Source: Eubacterium_B sp034180045
GTDB taxonomy: Bacteria > Bacillota > Clostridia > Peptostreptococcales > Anaerovoracaceae
Reading direction: 5' to 3'
Assembly: GCA_034180045.1 (NCBI GenBank)
Contig: JAXFOY010000009.1
Location: forward strand, 1 to 64,000
Length of the DNA stretch: 64,000 bases
Notes under the pieces: model-generated
The model's input: only the letters and a program-made list of their open reading frames with translations
Told to the model about the DNA's origin: nothing
Databases searched by the model: none
Translations under genes and position numbers: made by a program
Part shown: piece after piece, positions 18,075-27,137 of the stretch
Position numbering within the stretch: position 1 is the first letter of the stretch
Layout of the letters: each line of letters opens with the position of its first letter

Positions 18075-20712
18075 AAATAAATTTGATCATATTTTAATGG
18101 CTGTTTTGGTTATTTCGGTTTTTTTCGGTTCAAGTATCAGCTTGGGCATAAAAATCGGAGGACTTGTCGTAACAGCGTTCAGAGTAGTTATACCGCTGAT
18201 TCTATTTTTATTTTTATATCGCGGCTACCGAAAAAAGAACATAAAGTTTGAGTCACTGGAAAAATCATTTCTCCTGATTATGGGCATATGGTTTGTGTAC
18301 AGCATATTTTTATTGGCATATAGAGGTATGTATTCCGATAAAGATGCCCTCAAAGAACTCATACAGTTAATACTGCAATTTTTTATCGTAATATCTGTTT
18401 TTATTGCGCTGAAGACAGGGGAAATGGAAAAGACTCTCATATCGATTTGCAGGCTGTCGGTAGTGGCGTTAACTCTACTTGGAATTTTTGAAATTGCCAC
18501 AGGCATGCATTTATCGACTTCATACTATTACGACGTATCTTTCTTTGAGCGCCTATCGAGCAATCCGCCGAGCAAAGCTACCGGGATTTTCTATAATGAA
18601 AATGACTATTGTGCTTGTCTGGCGTTGTTTTCGCCGATGTTCTTTCCGCAGATTAATAAAAAGCTATATATAAATGCCTTAAGAGTAGTGGAATTGTCTT
18701 TAATGGAATTTATCTTATTAAAAGATGATGCGGTAATCTGTTTCTTTGCTGTAATTGTTGGAATTATTATATATTCAATGGTTGCTGCCATAAAGTACAG
18801 ATGGCTTATTATAGGCGGAATTTACGCCTATGCGCTTGAAAAGGTTATAATGAAGATTTCATTAAATAGAGGCGCAGGGCAGGGGCTCGGCTCAGAAATA
18901 CAGGCTCAGTTCTCCAACGTAAGCGCTCAGACCGGTTCCGCATACATAAGGATGAACACCTATGTAACGGAGTTCACAGGTACTTTCAGCGAAAGTAAGG
19001 GTTTAGGATTTGGACCATACGGAGTGAACAAATTCTTGACGCCCTTTGATCATAACTACGTGCTGAGCAATCCTCACTCTCTATGGCTTGAGATACTTGG
19101 AAACTACGGGATTGGAATATTTGTGCTGTTCATCGGCATCTGTATCATCTCCTTAGCCGTGCTTCTTACAAACGGCAAAAAAACCGATGAAATAAGAGCT
19201 GTTCTTATTCCTATGGATATAATGCTTGTTATAATCGGTTTCGCGTCCAGTAATTACATAGGAATGGCATATTGGTGGCTGGTGATAGGTCTTTCGGTCT
19301 CGTACGCGGCAAAGCTTCTACTTGAGGGAAAAGAAAAAAAGACGATAAAGAAAAGACATGCTTTGATTACGATGTTTTCACTTATTTTTATCGTAACCGC
19401 TTCGTACTTTTTTATGAACTCAAGCCTTGTCAAGTACAAATTACAAGAACCTCTTAAGCCTGTTTTCAGTGCTGATGCGGAGTTTGATTTCCACAGGTTT
19501 ATAAGCAAAGATGCAAGCACGGTGAAAGTTTACCTTGATAATAATCTTTTAAGAAGTGAAGATTCCGTTAAAGGCGAATTTGGAGACAGCATAAGACTTG
19601 ATAAGCTAAAACGGGGCTGGCACCGCTATCACTTTGAGTATTATAATTCAGAAGGCAAAAACTGCGGCCACGAGGGATATTTCCTAAATAAAATAGAAGA
19701 TTCAGCCACGTTAATAATTCCCGAAGACAGCATCATTAGGGGAAGAGATTATAACAAGATGCTTAATCTGAAGCTCGATGATTTTTATCTTGATGCAAAG
19801 AGCAAGGAAAATAAATATACATCAAGCGGAGCGTACTGGAAAACTCACGAGGAAATATACGGCAAAAATAGCAACAAGATGGAATTTGACGAAAACGGCA
19901 TACCGAAAATAGAAGTCTCAAAAGATAATTTCGAGTACGAAAGCGATTTTATCACCGAATATGCGCTGAGGCGGTACAACGAATTTGTAGGAAAGGGTGA
20001 ATCCGAGGCAAAAGAAAAGTTCCTAAAATGCTGTGAATGGCTGATAAAAAATCAAAAATCGGACGGCTCTATTCCTATAATGCGTAGCACAAGCTACAGG
20101 GAAGAACCTATCAGCAAAGGATGGATATCGGCAAAGACTCAAGGAAAGGCCTTGAGTATATTCTCAAGAGCATATACATTGACGAGTGATGAAAAATATC
20201 TAAGAGCGGGGTCAAAGACACTTGAATGTTTGCTGGATAAATGCATAAAAACTTATTCTACGAAAGACGGCAAAGATTACAAGCACTTCCAGGGATTCCT
20301 TTCAAAAGACTCTTCTTTTGAGTCATTTGAAGATGTTACAGGTTTAGACTCATTCTACAGACTTGATACGCAATTATATGCCGTGATAGGTCTATATGAC
20401 TGGAGTAATATAAATTCGACAGATAAGAGCAGGGAGTCGGCAAGAAAGCAATTCGAAGACAGCATAAATACACTTAAGAAAAGCATAGCTTTATATGATT
20501 TGAACGGATATATTTCAGTTGACCTAATGCATTTTTCCGCGCAGAAGCTTATAGCCTTTGATGATGAGTATAAAGTACTCAGAACGATGGCGATGCTTAA
20601 GGCCGTTTCAGATATTAGCGGCGATGAAATCATTAGGGAATCGTATAACAAATACAGCGAATATATGCAAAATGATTTCTATAAACAAAGCAAAAAATTA
20701 TTGCCGCAATAG
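18061..20712 (+). CDS. Wzy/O-antigen polymerase-ligase family protein fused to a glucuronyl C5-epimerase-like domain
   Basis: This 883-residue protein is about twice the usual Wzy length. Residues 1 to about 425 are hydrophobic spans with the Wzy/ligase loop GFGPYGVNKFL and NPHSLWLEILGNYGIGIFVL. A last span lies at about 434-452. Residues about 460-555 look like a beta domain. From about 590 to 870 the sequence resembles the C-terminal (alpha/alpha) domain of D-glucuronyl C5-epimerases: GWISAKTQGKAL (687-698), then RAYTLTSDEKYLRAG, then YAVIGLYDW (773-781). The usual EYP and VLNG motifs before GLYD are not conserved, so activity is uncertain. The tail should lie outside the membrane, where polymerisation occurs. 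It ends the first glycan section and is followed by a terminator. Confidence 0.78.
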   Translation: MNQVKNKFDHILMAVLVISVFFGSSISLGIKIGGLVVTAFRVVIPLILFLFLYRGYRKKNIKFESLEKSFLLIMGIWFVYSIFLLAYRGMYSDKDALKELIQLILQFFIVISVFIALKTGEMEKTLISICRLSVVALTLLGIFEIATGMHLSTSYYYDVSFFERLSSNPPSKATGIFYNENDYCACLALFSPMFFPQINKKLYINALRVVELSLMEFILLKDDAVICFFAVIVGIIIYSMVAAIKYRWLIIGGIYAYALEKVIMKISLNRGAGQGLGSEIQAQFSNVSAQTGSAYIRMNTYVTEFTGTFSESKGLGFGPYGVNKFLTPFDHNYVLSNPHSLWLEILGNYGIGIFVLFIGICIISLAVLLTNGKKTDEIRAVLIPMDIMLVIIGFASSNYIGMAYWWLVIGLSVSYAAKLLLEGKEKKTIKKRHALITMFSLIFIVTASYFFMNSSLVKYKLQEPLKPVFSADAEFDFHRFISKDASTVKVYLDNNLLRSEDSVKGEFGDSIRLDKLKRGWHRYHFEYYNSEGKNCGHEGYFLNKIEDSATLIIPEDSIIRGRDYNKMLNLKLDDFYLDAKSKENKYTSSGAYWKTHEEIYGKNSNKMEFDENGIPKIEVSKDNFEYESDFITEYALRRYNEFVGKGESEAKEKFLKCCEWLIKNQKSDGSIPIMRSTSYREEPISKGWISAKTQGKALSIFSRAYTLTSDEKYLRAGSKTLECLLDKCIKTYSTKDGKDYKHFQGFLSKDSSFESFEDVTGLDSFYRLDTQLYAVIGLYDWSNINSTDKSRESARKQFEDSINTLKKSIALYDLNGYISVDLMHFSAQKLIAFDDEYKVLRTMAMLKAVSDISGDEIIRESYNKYSEYMQNDFYKQSKKLLPQ

Positions 20713-20719
20713 GCACTTA

Positions 20720-20750
20720 GGGACAGTATAAAGCCTGTCCCTTTTATTTT
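20720..20750 (+). terminator. intrinsic terminator of the first glycan section
   Basis: The 7-bp stem GGGACAG with CTGTCCC, an 8-base loop and TTTTATTTT follow the polymerase gene by 8 bases. Confidence 0.85.
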
Positions 20751-20766
20751 ATAACCAAAGAAAAAT

Positions 20767-20810
20767 AAACCGGATGTTCGTCCCTGATATGGACGCTCAC
20801 CCGGTTTTTA
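20767..20810. terminator. bidirectional intrinsic terminator
   Basis: An interrupted stem (AAACCGG with CCGGTTT, then CGTCC with GGACG) has T-rich tracts on both strands. On the minus strand it lies about 20 bases after the glucosaminidase stop codon and serves that gene. It also backs up the plus-strand terminator. Confidence 0.75.
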
Positions 20811-20827
20811 TCTACTTTTGTTTACTT

Positions 20828-23341
20828 CTAGTCTATGCGAATGGACATAATCTTATTTACAGTATCGTCCGAAACCACACCGGTACCACCGAAGACCAGA
20901 CAAGTTCTTGCGGCTAATGCGCTTCGAACAAAGGCATTGCACTCATATCCGTTATCAGCTCCTAAAAGAAGCGGAATGTTTTCTGTGGATGCAAGTACAC
21001 CTGCACAAAGACCGTCAGGGAAATCAAGACCGGATGCAATGTAAACTTTATTTAGCGCCTGCGAGTTGAAAAACTTGCTTGCTATGAGGTTAGATGTTGA
21101 AAATCTGTTGTCGCCGTATATTCTCTCTACATTTTGGCTGTAAGCATATAGGGTGTTATATACATCATTTGAAACAACTCTTTCACCGCCGATAACATTG
21201 ATGTTGGCATTTCTGAAATTGTTTTCCAGATATGCTTGTTGCTCAGAGTTAAGAACGGTATCTACCAGCATGACAGGGCGTCTTATCGCAGAAGCCGAAA
21301 GGCTGTCTGCAAAGCTGCCGTTACCGCCTGCGCTGATTACAAGTTCATTATTAAAAGCTCCGCCGTTTGTCTTTTTGATTTCATCCAAAATCTTAATATT
21401 CGTATCGAAGCGGTCATATCCACCCAACCTTGTAATGTTGTGGTTTGCTTCAAAGACTTCCTCGTATACGGAAGGAACTACACTTGAGCCTCCCAAGATT
21501 ATTATTTCTCCGCCCGGAACCAAATTTTGCCGTATATATGCAATGGTATCATTATATGCACTAGGCGATGTCAAAAGTACAGGTGCTTGCTTGAGGTATG
21601 CCAGATAAGTCCCTGAAAGCGCGTCGGCAGGGTTTTCGCCGTTGGCTAAAACGACGGTGTTGAACTTATCTATATTAAGCAAAGCCTTTAATTTATTTGC
21701 TGTTGCAAAAGATGTTTCATATCTGTCATTACCAAAGACTCTATCTACATCAGGTTTTTCGTTTTCAGTCAACTGCGCATCTGTAGGTATGCTGTCTATA
21801 AATGACTTTGCATCCGCAAGCGCCTGATTTACTTTGCTTATATCGGCAGCGCCGTCTATGTTGTTTCGTCCTTTAGATATTGCCGCTTGCAGCTCCGCTT
21901 TCTGAGCGCTCCTATATAGGCTTTCGGACTTATAGTTTTGCAGTGCGGTTTTTGCATTTGTCTTTGCATTTAGAAGCTCAGTTGCTGCAATTTCTTCTTC
22001 GCTAGGCTCGCTTGGAACCGGAGGTTCATTAGGAACGCTGCTTCCGGGTCTTGGCACGGCACGATTAGGCATATTGATATATACCGGAATCTCAAAGGTG
22101 AGAGCTGAGGAATACGCTGCTGTATAGCCCTCTCCAAGTGTTTGACCCGTGCTGTTTGCTCCCCATACAGCAGTCATATACTGACCGGTAGCAACTGCTT
22201 CGGCACCGTTCATTACATTGAATTTCTGAAAATATGCCGTAGACATATTGTTTGCGATATAGCTTCTGGCAAACCATTCCGTACCGCTCAAGATGGACTT
22301 GGCTCTGCTGTCCCAACCTTTGTTTTTGGCATAGATAAGCCCGTTGATTATCGCACTGTTGCCACCGTGTGCATAGGCACCGATGTTGAAATAATTATAA
22401 TAGCCTTCGTATCCGGCAACCGTACCTGAAATTGAACCTGTATTACCGGATGTTCCATGCTCATTGATTAGCTTGGATGCGAGTATCAAAGGATTGACAC
22501 CGTAAGTCGCTCCCGCGCTCATCAGAAGAGATGAAAAAGAAGAATAACCGGACTCGGGATATGGATTTGCAAGGAAAGTTCCTCTCACTATATCATTTAT
22601 GCCGGATACTGTCTGCGTCTGGCCGTCATATCTATTTGATAGAAACTGAAAAAACGTATTATCAAACGAATTTCTCGGATCCATGTAATATTCTATCGCA
22701 GCCCTTGATGCTGCAACATATCCGCCGCTGTCAAGCTCTTCGTTTGAATCCGTCCTAAAAGCTGCGGGTGACGTGATGTGCACAGTATTGACGCCGCGTG
22801 CGCTCTGTCTTGAAATTACATAGTTCCAATCAAGGTTTGTATGTGCAGCCTTGAATATCCAAGTCGGATGCTTTTTGTGAAAATCTCTCAGATAAGGTCT
22901 ATAGCTTGTAGGGAATCCCTGGTCCTGCATATATTGTTCAAACTGAGCGTCCGACATGGTCTGCGGAGGAGTAACGGAACCGCTGCCCGAGCTTCCGCCG
23001 CCGGATGAATCATCGGAAATGTTATATATGAGGTTTGAACGTATGTATCCGTTTCCATATGAATGGGAAATGTAATACCATGTGTAACCGTCAGTACCGT
23101 TTACGGAACTGAGGATGGTTACTTTTTCGTTATAACCGAGTGCAAATTTCGGGTCATAATCAGTACCGGCGGTAGGGCGTACATTTACGCCGCTTTTTGA
23201 GGCAACATATCCTGTGGTGACAGCAAGGCTTTCTTTTGTGGAAACCGCCATCATAGATGCCGAAAAGCATACAGCACAGAGCATGATTATAATGGCAGAT
23301 ATAATAACTCGGTGCAGTTTTGTTCTTGTTGAATAATTCAT
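20828..23341 (-). CDS. secreted N-acetylglucosaminidase with SH3b and three CWB2 wall-binding repeats
   Basis: An exported peptidoglycan hydrolase of 837 residues. It has a signal peptide (about 1-35), an SH3b domain (GYVASKSGVNVRPTAG onwards, about 44-105) and a Gly/Ser-rich linker. A glucosaminidase domain follows (about 150-400) with ASKLINEHGTSGNTG, whose Glu should be catalytic, and NYFNIGAY. A helical spacer leads to three CWB2 repeats from about residue 532, each with a D/N-RYET or DRF-type start and a VVLANGENPADALSG or VFGGTGVVS-like strand. CWB2 repeats attach proteins non-covalently to anionic wall polymers, as in Clostridioides difficile. AGGAGA precedes the ATG at 23341; a start 11 codons upstream is rejected. 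It is transcribed against the glycan genes. Confidence 0.88.
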   Translation of the reverse strand: MNYSTRTKLHRVIISAIIIMLCAVCFSASMMAVSTKESLAVTTGYVASKSGVNVRPTAGTDYDPKFALGYNEKVTILSSVNGTDGYTWYYISHSYGNGYIRSNLIYNISDDSSGGGSSGSGSVTPPQTMSDAQFEQYMQDQGFPTSYRPYLRDFHKKHPTWIFKAAHTNLDWNYVISRQSARGVNTVHITSPAAFRTDSNEELDSGGYVAASRAAIEYYMDPRNSFDNTFFQFLSNRYDGQTQTVSGINDIVRGTFLANPYPESGYSSFSSLLMSAGATYGVNPLILASKLINEHGTSGNTGSISGTVAGYEGYYNYFNIGAYAHGGNSAIINGLIYAKNKGWDSRAKSILSGTEWFARSYIANNMSTAYFQKFNVMNGAEAVATGQYMTAVWGANSTGQTLGEGYTAAYSSALTFEIPVYINMPNRAVPRPGSSVPNEPPVPSEPSEEEIAATELLNAKTNAKTALQNYKSESLYRSAQKAELQAAISKGRNNIDGAADISKVNQALADAKSFIDSIPTDAQLTENEKPDVDRVFGNDRYETSFATANKLKALLNIDKFNTVVLANGENPADALSGTYLAYLKQAPVLLTSPSAYNDTIAYIRQNLVPGGEIIILGGSSVVPSVYEEVFEANHNITRLGGYDRFDTNIKILDEIKKTNGGAFNNELVISAGGNGSFADSLSASAIRRPVMLVDTVLNSEQQAYLENNFRNANINVIGGERVVSNDVYNTLYAYSQNVERIYGDNRFSTSNLIASKFFNSQALNKVYIASGLDFPDGLCAGVLASTENIPLLLGADNGYECNAFVRSALAARTCLVFGGTGVVSDDTVNKIMSIRID

Positions 23342-23479
23342 ATATTTTCTCCTATTCGTAAGAGTTGATCTCAAAAACTTTGGACTAATGATACCATAAA
23401 AATAACTTTTTTACAAGGATTCGCTTGATTTATAGTCTTAAGTACGTGAAATCTCCAACGCAGCCTCAGCTGTGCGCTA

Positions 23480-23508
23480 TTGCGAAAAACGGCATTTTAT
23501 TGTATTAT
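23480..23508 (+). promoter_or_regulatory. promoter of the murT-like gene
   Basis: TTGCGA (23480-23485), a 17-base spacer and TATTAT (23503-23508), about 80 bases before the start codon. Confidence 0.5.
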
Positions 23509-23587
23509 TTAATAGGTAAAAAAAGAGCTGTTTTTTAAGAATTTGATGTACGAAACAATCTTTGATATATAGATATGGAGCCAAAAT

Positions 23588-24961
23588 ATGAGTAAGTTCA
23601 AATATTATATCGCCTTGTTTACTGCTAAGCTGTCGATACCCGCGCTGAAGATTACAGGCCATAAGGGAACGGATTTTCCAGGCAGTGTTGCACTTAAGAT
23701 ATGCCCGGAATTTCTTAAATATATAGAAAAGCCGAAACAGGTCATAGGAGTGACGGGAACCAACGGAAAAACCACAATATCAAACCTTTTAACCGAGTGT
23801 CTTTATAAACTCGGCAAGGAAGTGCTGAATAACGGCAGCGGATCAAACACTATTACCGGTGTTGTAACAAGTCTTATTAAGAGCAGCAGTTTGTTCGGCC
23901 GCTGTAAGTACGATACAGCGGTTTTTGAAATTGACGAAAGGTCTACAAGGCTTATATGCCCTCATCTGAAAATAGATAAGATGATTGTGGCAAATCTGTC
24001 GAGGGATTCGATTATGAGAACCGGACACCCCCAATATGTAAGGGATATTTTGAGCCGATTTATAAGTCCACAAACCGAGCTTTTACTTAATGCCGACGAC
24101 CTCAATGCTTCGTCCGTATCACCGTCAAATAAGAGACTGTACTACGGAATCTGCAAAATGCCGGGCGATAAATACGAGTCGGAAAATTTGATTAACGATG
24201 TGGTTATCTGCCCTAAATGCCATAATAAGCTGAGCTTTGAGTATATCAGATACAGCAATATAGGAAGAGCGGTCTGTCCAAGTTGCGGCTTTGAGGCGAG
24301 CAAATATGATTTTGCCGCATCGGAAATAAATAAAGATAAGATGAGCATGACTTTCAGTGCAAACGGTGAAGAAATTGAGCTGCCTATATTAAATAAGGGA
24401 ACTTTCAACATATATAATCAAGTTGCAGTGGTTTCTATGCTCAAACTTTTAGGCTTTTCGCTGAGCCGGATTGCTGAGATTTTGCCTGAGACCGGCTTGG
24501 CGAAGACCAGGTATTCGGCGGAAGATGTAAACGGACGTAAGGTATACACCATGCTTTGCAAGGGTCTGAACGGATATGCCGCCTCGCGGGTTTTTGAACA
24601 TATCAAAGACACGGACGGAAATAAAGAAATTCTTTTAATGACTAATTCTTTAGATGCGGAGATTGAGTGGTCGGAAGACCTTTGTTGGCTCTATGATGCG
24701 GATTTTGAACTTTTGAATGACGAAAGAGTGAAACAGATAATAGTTCATGGCGACAGAGCGCTCGACTACAGAGTAAGACTTCTCCTTGCAGGTATTCCTA
24801 AGGAAAGAATCACCATCGTCAAAAAACCGGAAGACGGAATAGAGAAACTCAGCTTGTTTGATGGAGATAATATCTATGTTCTTTATGATCTTGATGTGAT
24901 TGAAAGAGGAATGAACATCGCTTCCAAGATTAAGGAAGCCTGTAGAAAGGTAGCTGAATAA
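23588..24961 (+). CDS. murT: MurT-like Mur ligase (lipid II isoglutaminyl synthase large-subunit family)
   Basis: A 457-residue Mur-ligase-fold protein. The ATP loop is GVTGTNGKTTISN (about 55-67). A Cys4 zinc ribbon has Cys at 208, 211, 230 and 233, which is diagnostic of MurT. The C-terminal domain has the ELWYDADFE-type region as CWLYDADFE. In known MurT-GatD complexes MurT activates the D-Glu carboxylate of lipid II, and GatD supplies ammonia from glutamine. Here the usual Asp-x-Ser-Trp segment reads EDLCW after an altered NSLDAEIEW stretch, so the C-terminal domain is divergent. It overlaps the next gene by one base (TAATG). It may amidate lipid II with free ammonia, or act on another carboxylate. 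Confidence 0.8.
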   Translation: MSKFKYYIALFTAKLSIPALKITGHKGTDFPGSVALKICPEFLKYIEKPKQVIGVTGTNGKTTISNLLTECLYKLGKEVLNNGSGSNTITGVVTSLIKSSSLFGRCKYDTAVFEIDERSTRLICPHLKIDKMIVANLSRDSIMRTGHPQYVRDILSRFISPQTELLLNADDLNASSVSPSNKRLYYGICKMPGDKYESENLINDVVICPKCHNKLSFEYIRYSNIGRAVCPSCGFEASKYDFAASEINKDKMSMTFSANGEEIELPILNKGTFNIYNQVAVVSMLKLLGFSLSRIAEILPETGLAKTRYSAEDVNGRKVYTMLCKGLNGYAASRVFEHIKDTDGNKEILLMTNSLDAEIEWSEDLCWLYDADFELLNDERVKQIIVHGDRALDYRVRLLLAGIPKERITIVKKPEDGIEKLSLFDGDNIYVLYDLDVIERGMNIASKIKEACRKVAE

Positions 24962-25704
24962 TGAAGATAGAAAGATTATATCCCGAAGTGACCAGCCTTT
25001 ATGGAGAGCATGCCAATATTACTTATATGGCTAAATCCGTAGAGGATTGTGAAATTATAGATACCTGCCTTAATAAAAAGCCGAGGTTTTTATCAGATGA
25101 AGATATAGACCTTGTATATATGGGAACTATGACGGAAAGCGCGCAGCTTATCGTCATAGAAAAACTAAGACCCTACAAAGATGAAATAACTGCTGCCATA
25201 GAAAGAGGTCAGGCATTTTACATAAGCGGAAATGCGCTGGAAATATTCGGCAAAGGCATAAGCGATGTAGGTAAAATTTCCTTTGAAGAAGCAGGCGGTA
25301 AGTATGTGCAGTGCCTGGGCATTTTTGATTTTCATACCGAAAGAGATATGATAAACCGCTATAATTCACTATGGCTTGGTGAATATAAGGGTCAAAAAAT
25401 CATGGGACTTCGCAGTCAGTTTACGAGAAGTTTTTATGATTCCGAAATTGAGCCTATGTTCAATACCATCAGGGGACCGGGGTTCAATAAGGATATTGAG
25501 GCGGAAGGGCTGAGATACAAAAATTTCATGGCAAGTTATACGCTTGGTCCTATATTTATAATGAATCCCAAATTTATGCTGACCATTCTGAGTGAAATAG
25601 GCGTTAAAGATGCGAGACTTGCATTTGAAGACGAAATCATAGAGGCGTATGAGGCAAGGCTAAAGGAATACAGCGACCCGAATACGGGCTTTATTTACGA
25701 CTGA
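24961..25704 (+). CDS. GatD-like protein lacking the glutaminase catalytic residues
   Basis: A 247-residue protein whose segments align with GatD, the class I glutamine amidotransferase partner of MurT. AFYISGNALEIFGK matches the nucleophile elbow (usual form ICGGYQFLG), CLGIFDFHTE matches GLGILDFYTE, and YKNFMASYTLGPIFIMNP matches YKNLLGTYLHGPILPKN. The nucleophile Cys is Ser at position 89, and the catalytic His is Leu at 195. It therefore should not hydrolyse glutamine. It overlaps murT by one base and is certainly co-translated with it. It may be a structural partner of MurT, or the pair may have a different substrate. Family membership is fairly sure; function is not known. Confidence 0.75.
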   Translation: MKIERLYPEVTSLYGEHANITYMAKSVEDCEIIDTCLNKKPRFLSDEDIDLVYMGTMTESAQLIVIEKLRPYKDEITAAIERGQAFYISGNALEIFGKGISDVGKISFEEAGGKYVQCLGIFDFHTERDMINRYNSLWLGEYKGQKIMGLRSQFTRSFYDSEIEPMFNTIRGPGFNKDIEAEGLRYKNFMASYTLGPIFIMNPKFMLTILSEIGVKDARLAFEDEIIEAYEARLKEYSDPNTGFIYD

Positions 25705-25740
25705 TTAACCGATTTAGCTAAACGCAGTAAAGGAGCAAAA

Positions 25741-27003
25741 ATGGAGAAGAAATCACCATTTAGATTTGAAAAAAAGGTCTGGCTGTCAAGTCCGACCATA
25801 TACGAAGAGTCGATGAACTATATGAGAGAGGCTTACGAGACGAACTGGATGTCTACAGTAGGCGAGAACATAAATGAACTCGAAAAAATTGTCTCGGCAA
25901 AGGTTGGAACAAAGGAAGCCGTTGCTTTGGCGTCAGGAACCTCTTCGCTTCACCTGGCAATAAAGCTTGCGGGAATAAAACCGGGAGACATGGTTTTCTG
26001 TTCGGACATGACTTTTTCCGCAACAGTAAATCCCGTGCTTTACGAAGGCGGAATACCTGTTTTTATCGATTCCGAATATGACACATGGAATATGGATCCC
26101 GTGGCTTTGGAACGAGCTTTTGAGCTTTATCCGCAGGTGAAAGCGGTAGTTATTGCCCATTTATACGGAACGCCGGCAAAAATCGATGAAATAAAGGCTG
26201 TCTGCGACAGGTACGGAGCCGTAATAGTAGAAGATGCGGCAGAATCCTTCGGTGCGAGCTTCAAAGGAATACAAACCGGCAACTTCGGCGAATATAATGC
26301 AATCAGCTTTAACGGCAATAAGATTATTACCGGTTCATCCGGCGGCATGCTTTTGACAAATGACACTAAGGCTGCCGAGAAAGCGAGAAAGTGGTCTACG
26401 CAGTCACGCGAAGCGGCAGCTTGGTATCAACATGAAGAGGTGGGTTACAACTACAGGATGAGCAACGTAATCGCAGGAGTTGTCAGAGGGCAAATGCCTT
26501 ACCTCCAAAAACATATAGACCAAAAACGAGAAATTTACGAAAGATACAAGGAGGGATTTAGGGACTTGCCTGTCTCTATGAATCCGTTTGATGAGAAAAA
26601 CAGCGTGCCAAACTACTGGCTGTCATGTGCCGTCATAGATAAAGACGCCATGTGTAAGCAGGTGAGAAGCGATTCCGAAGCGATATATACCTCAGAAAAG
26701 GGTAAGAGCTGTCCTACGGAAATTCTGGAGAAGCTGGCGGAAATTAATGCGGAGGGGCGCCCTATTTGGAAACCTATGCATGCTCAGCCGATTTTCCGCA
26801 TGAACCCGTTTGTTACAAGAGACGGCAGCGGCAGATGTGCTACGAATGCATATATTTCAGGTGGAACTATAGGAAGCGACGGAAATCCGCTGGATGTTTC
26901 CATGGATATTTTCCATAGAGGACTTTGTCTTCCTAGCGATAACAAGATGACGGAATACGAACAGAATAGGATAATAGATACTATACGAGTATGTTTCGAA
27001 TAG
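25741..27003 (+). CDS. pglE: UDP-4-keto-sugar aminotransferase, PglE-like
   Basis: A DegT-family PLP enzyme of 420 residues. Typical PglE-type segments are YETNWMSTVGENINELE, ALASGTSSLHLAIK, the FIDSEYDTWNMDP strand and SFNGNKIITGSSGGM, with the aldimine Lys at 194. The YNYRMSN motif is at about 238-244. Such enzymes aminate the 4-keto sugar made by PglF from UDP-GlcNAc. A segment of about 60 residues near 315-375 (EKGKSCPTEILEK to GTIGSDGNPLD) is not part of the usual core. It follows the GatD-like gene by 36 bases, with AGGAG before the ATG. Confidence 0.85.
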   Translation: MEKKSPFRFEKKVWLSSPTIYEESMNYMREAYETNWMSTVGENINELEKIVSAKVGTKEAVALASGTSSLHLAIKLAGIKPGDMVFCSDMTFSATVNPVLYEGGIPVFIDSEYDTWNMDPVALERAFELYPQVKAVVIAHLYGTPAKIDEIKAVCDRYGAVIVEDAAESFGASFKGIQTGNFGEYNAISFNGNKIITGSSGGMLLTNDTKAAEKARKWSTQSREAAAWYQHEEVGYNYRMSNVIAGVVRGQMPYLQKHIDQKREIYERYKEGFRDLPVSMNPFDEKNSVPNYWLSCAVIDKDAMCKQVRSDSEAIYTSEKGKSCPTEILEKLAEINAEGRPIWKPMHAQPIFRMNPFVTRDGSGRCATNAYISGGTIGSDGNPLDVSMDIFHRGLCLPSDNKMTEYEQNRIIDTIRVCFE

Positions 27004-27036
27004 ATTATCTGCGTGAGTTTGCGGAGTCGGCAAAAC

Positions 27037-27063
27037 TTGCAAGTGAAGCGTATTTGTTATAAA
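27037..27063 (+). promoter_or_regulatory. candidate promoter of the pglF-like gene
   Basis: TTGCAA (27037-27042), 15 bases and an extended -10 TGTTATAAA ending at 27063. The gap of 134 bases to the next gene supports a separate start of transcription. Confidence 0.45.
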
Positions 27064-27137
27064 ATAAACAGTTGGATATGCTAAAATAACGAACAAATAT
27101 ATTGACTTAGGGGTAAGCTCAGAGAGGAATAAGGATT

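Noticed and set aside
20828..23341. S-layer protein reading of the CWB2 gene
   Set aside because: The glucosaminidase domain with its catalytic Glu region makes a wall hydrolase more likely than a structural S-layer protein.
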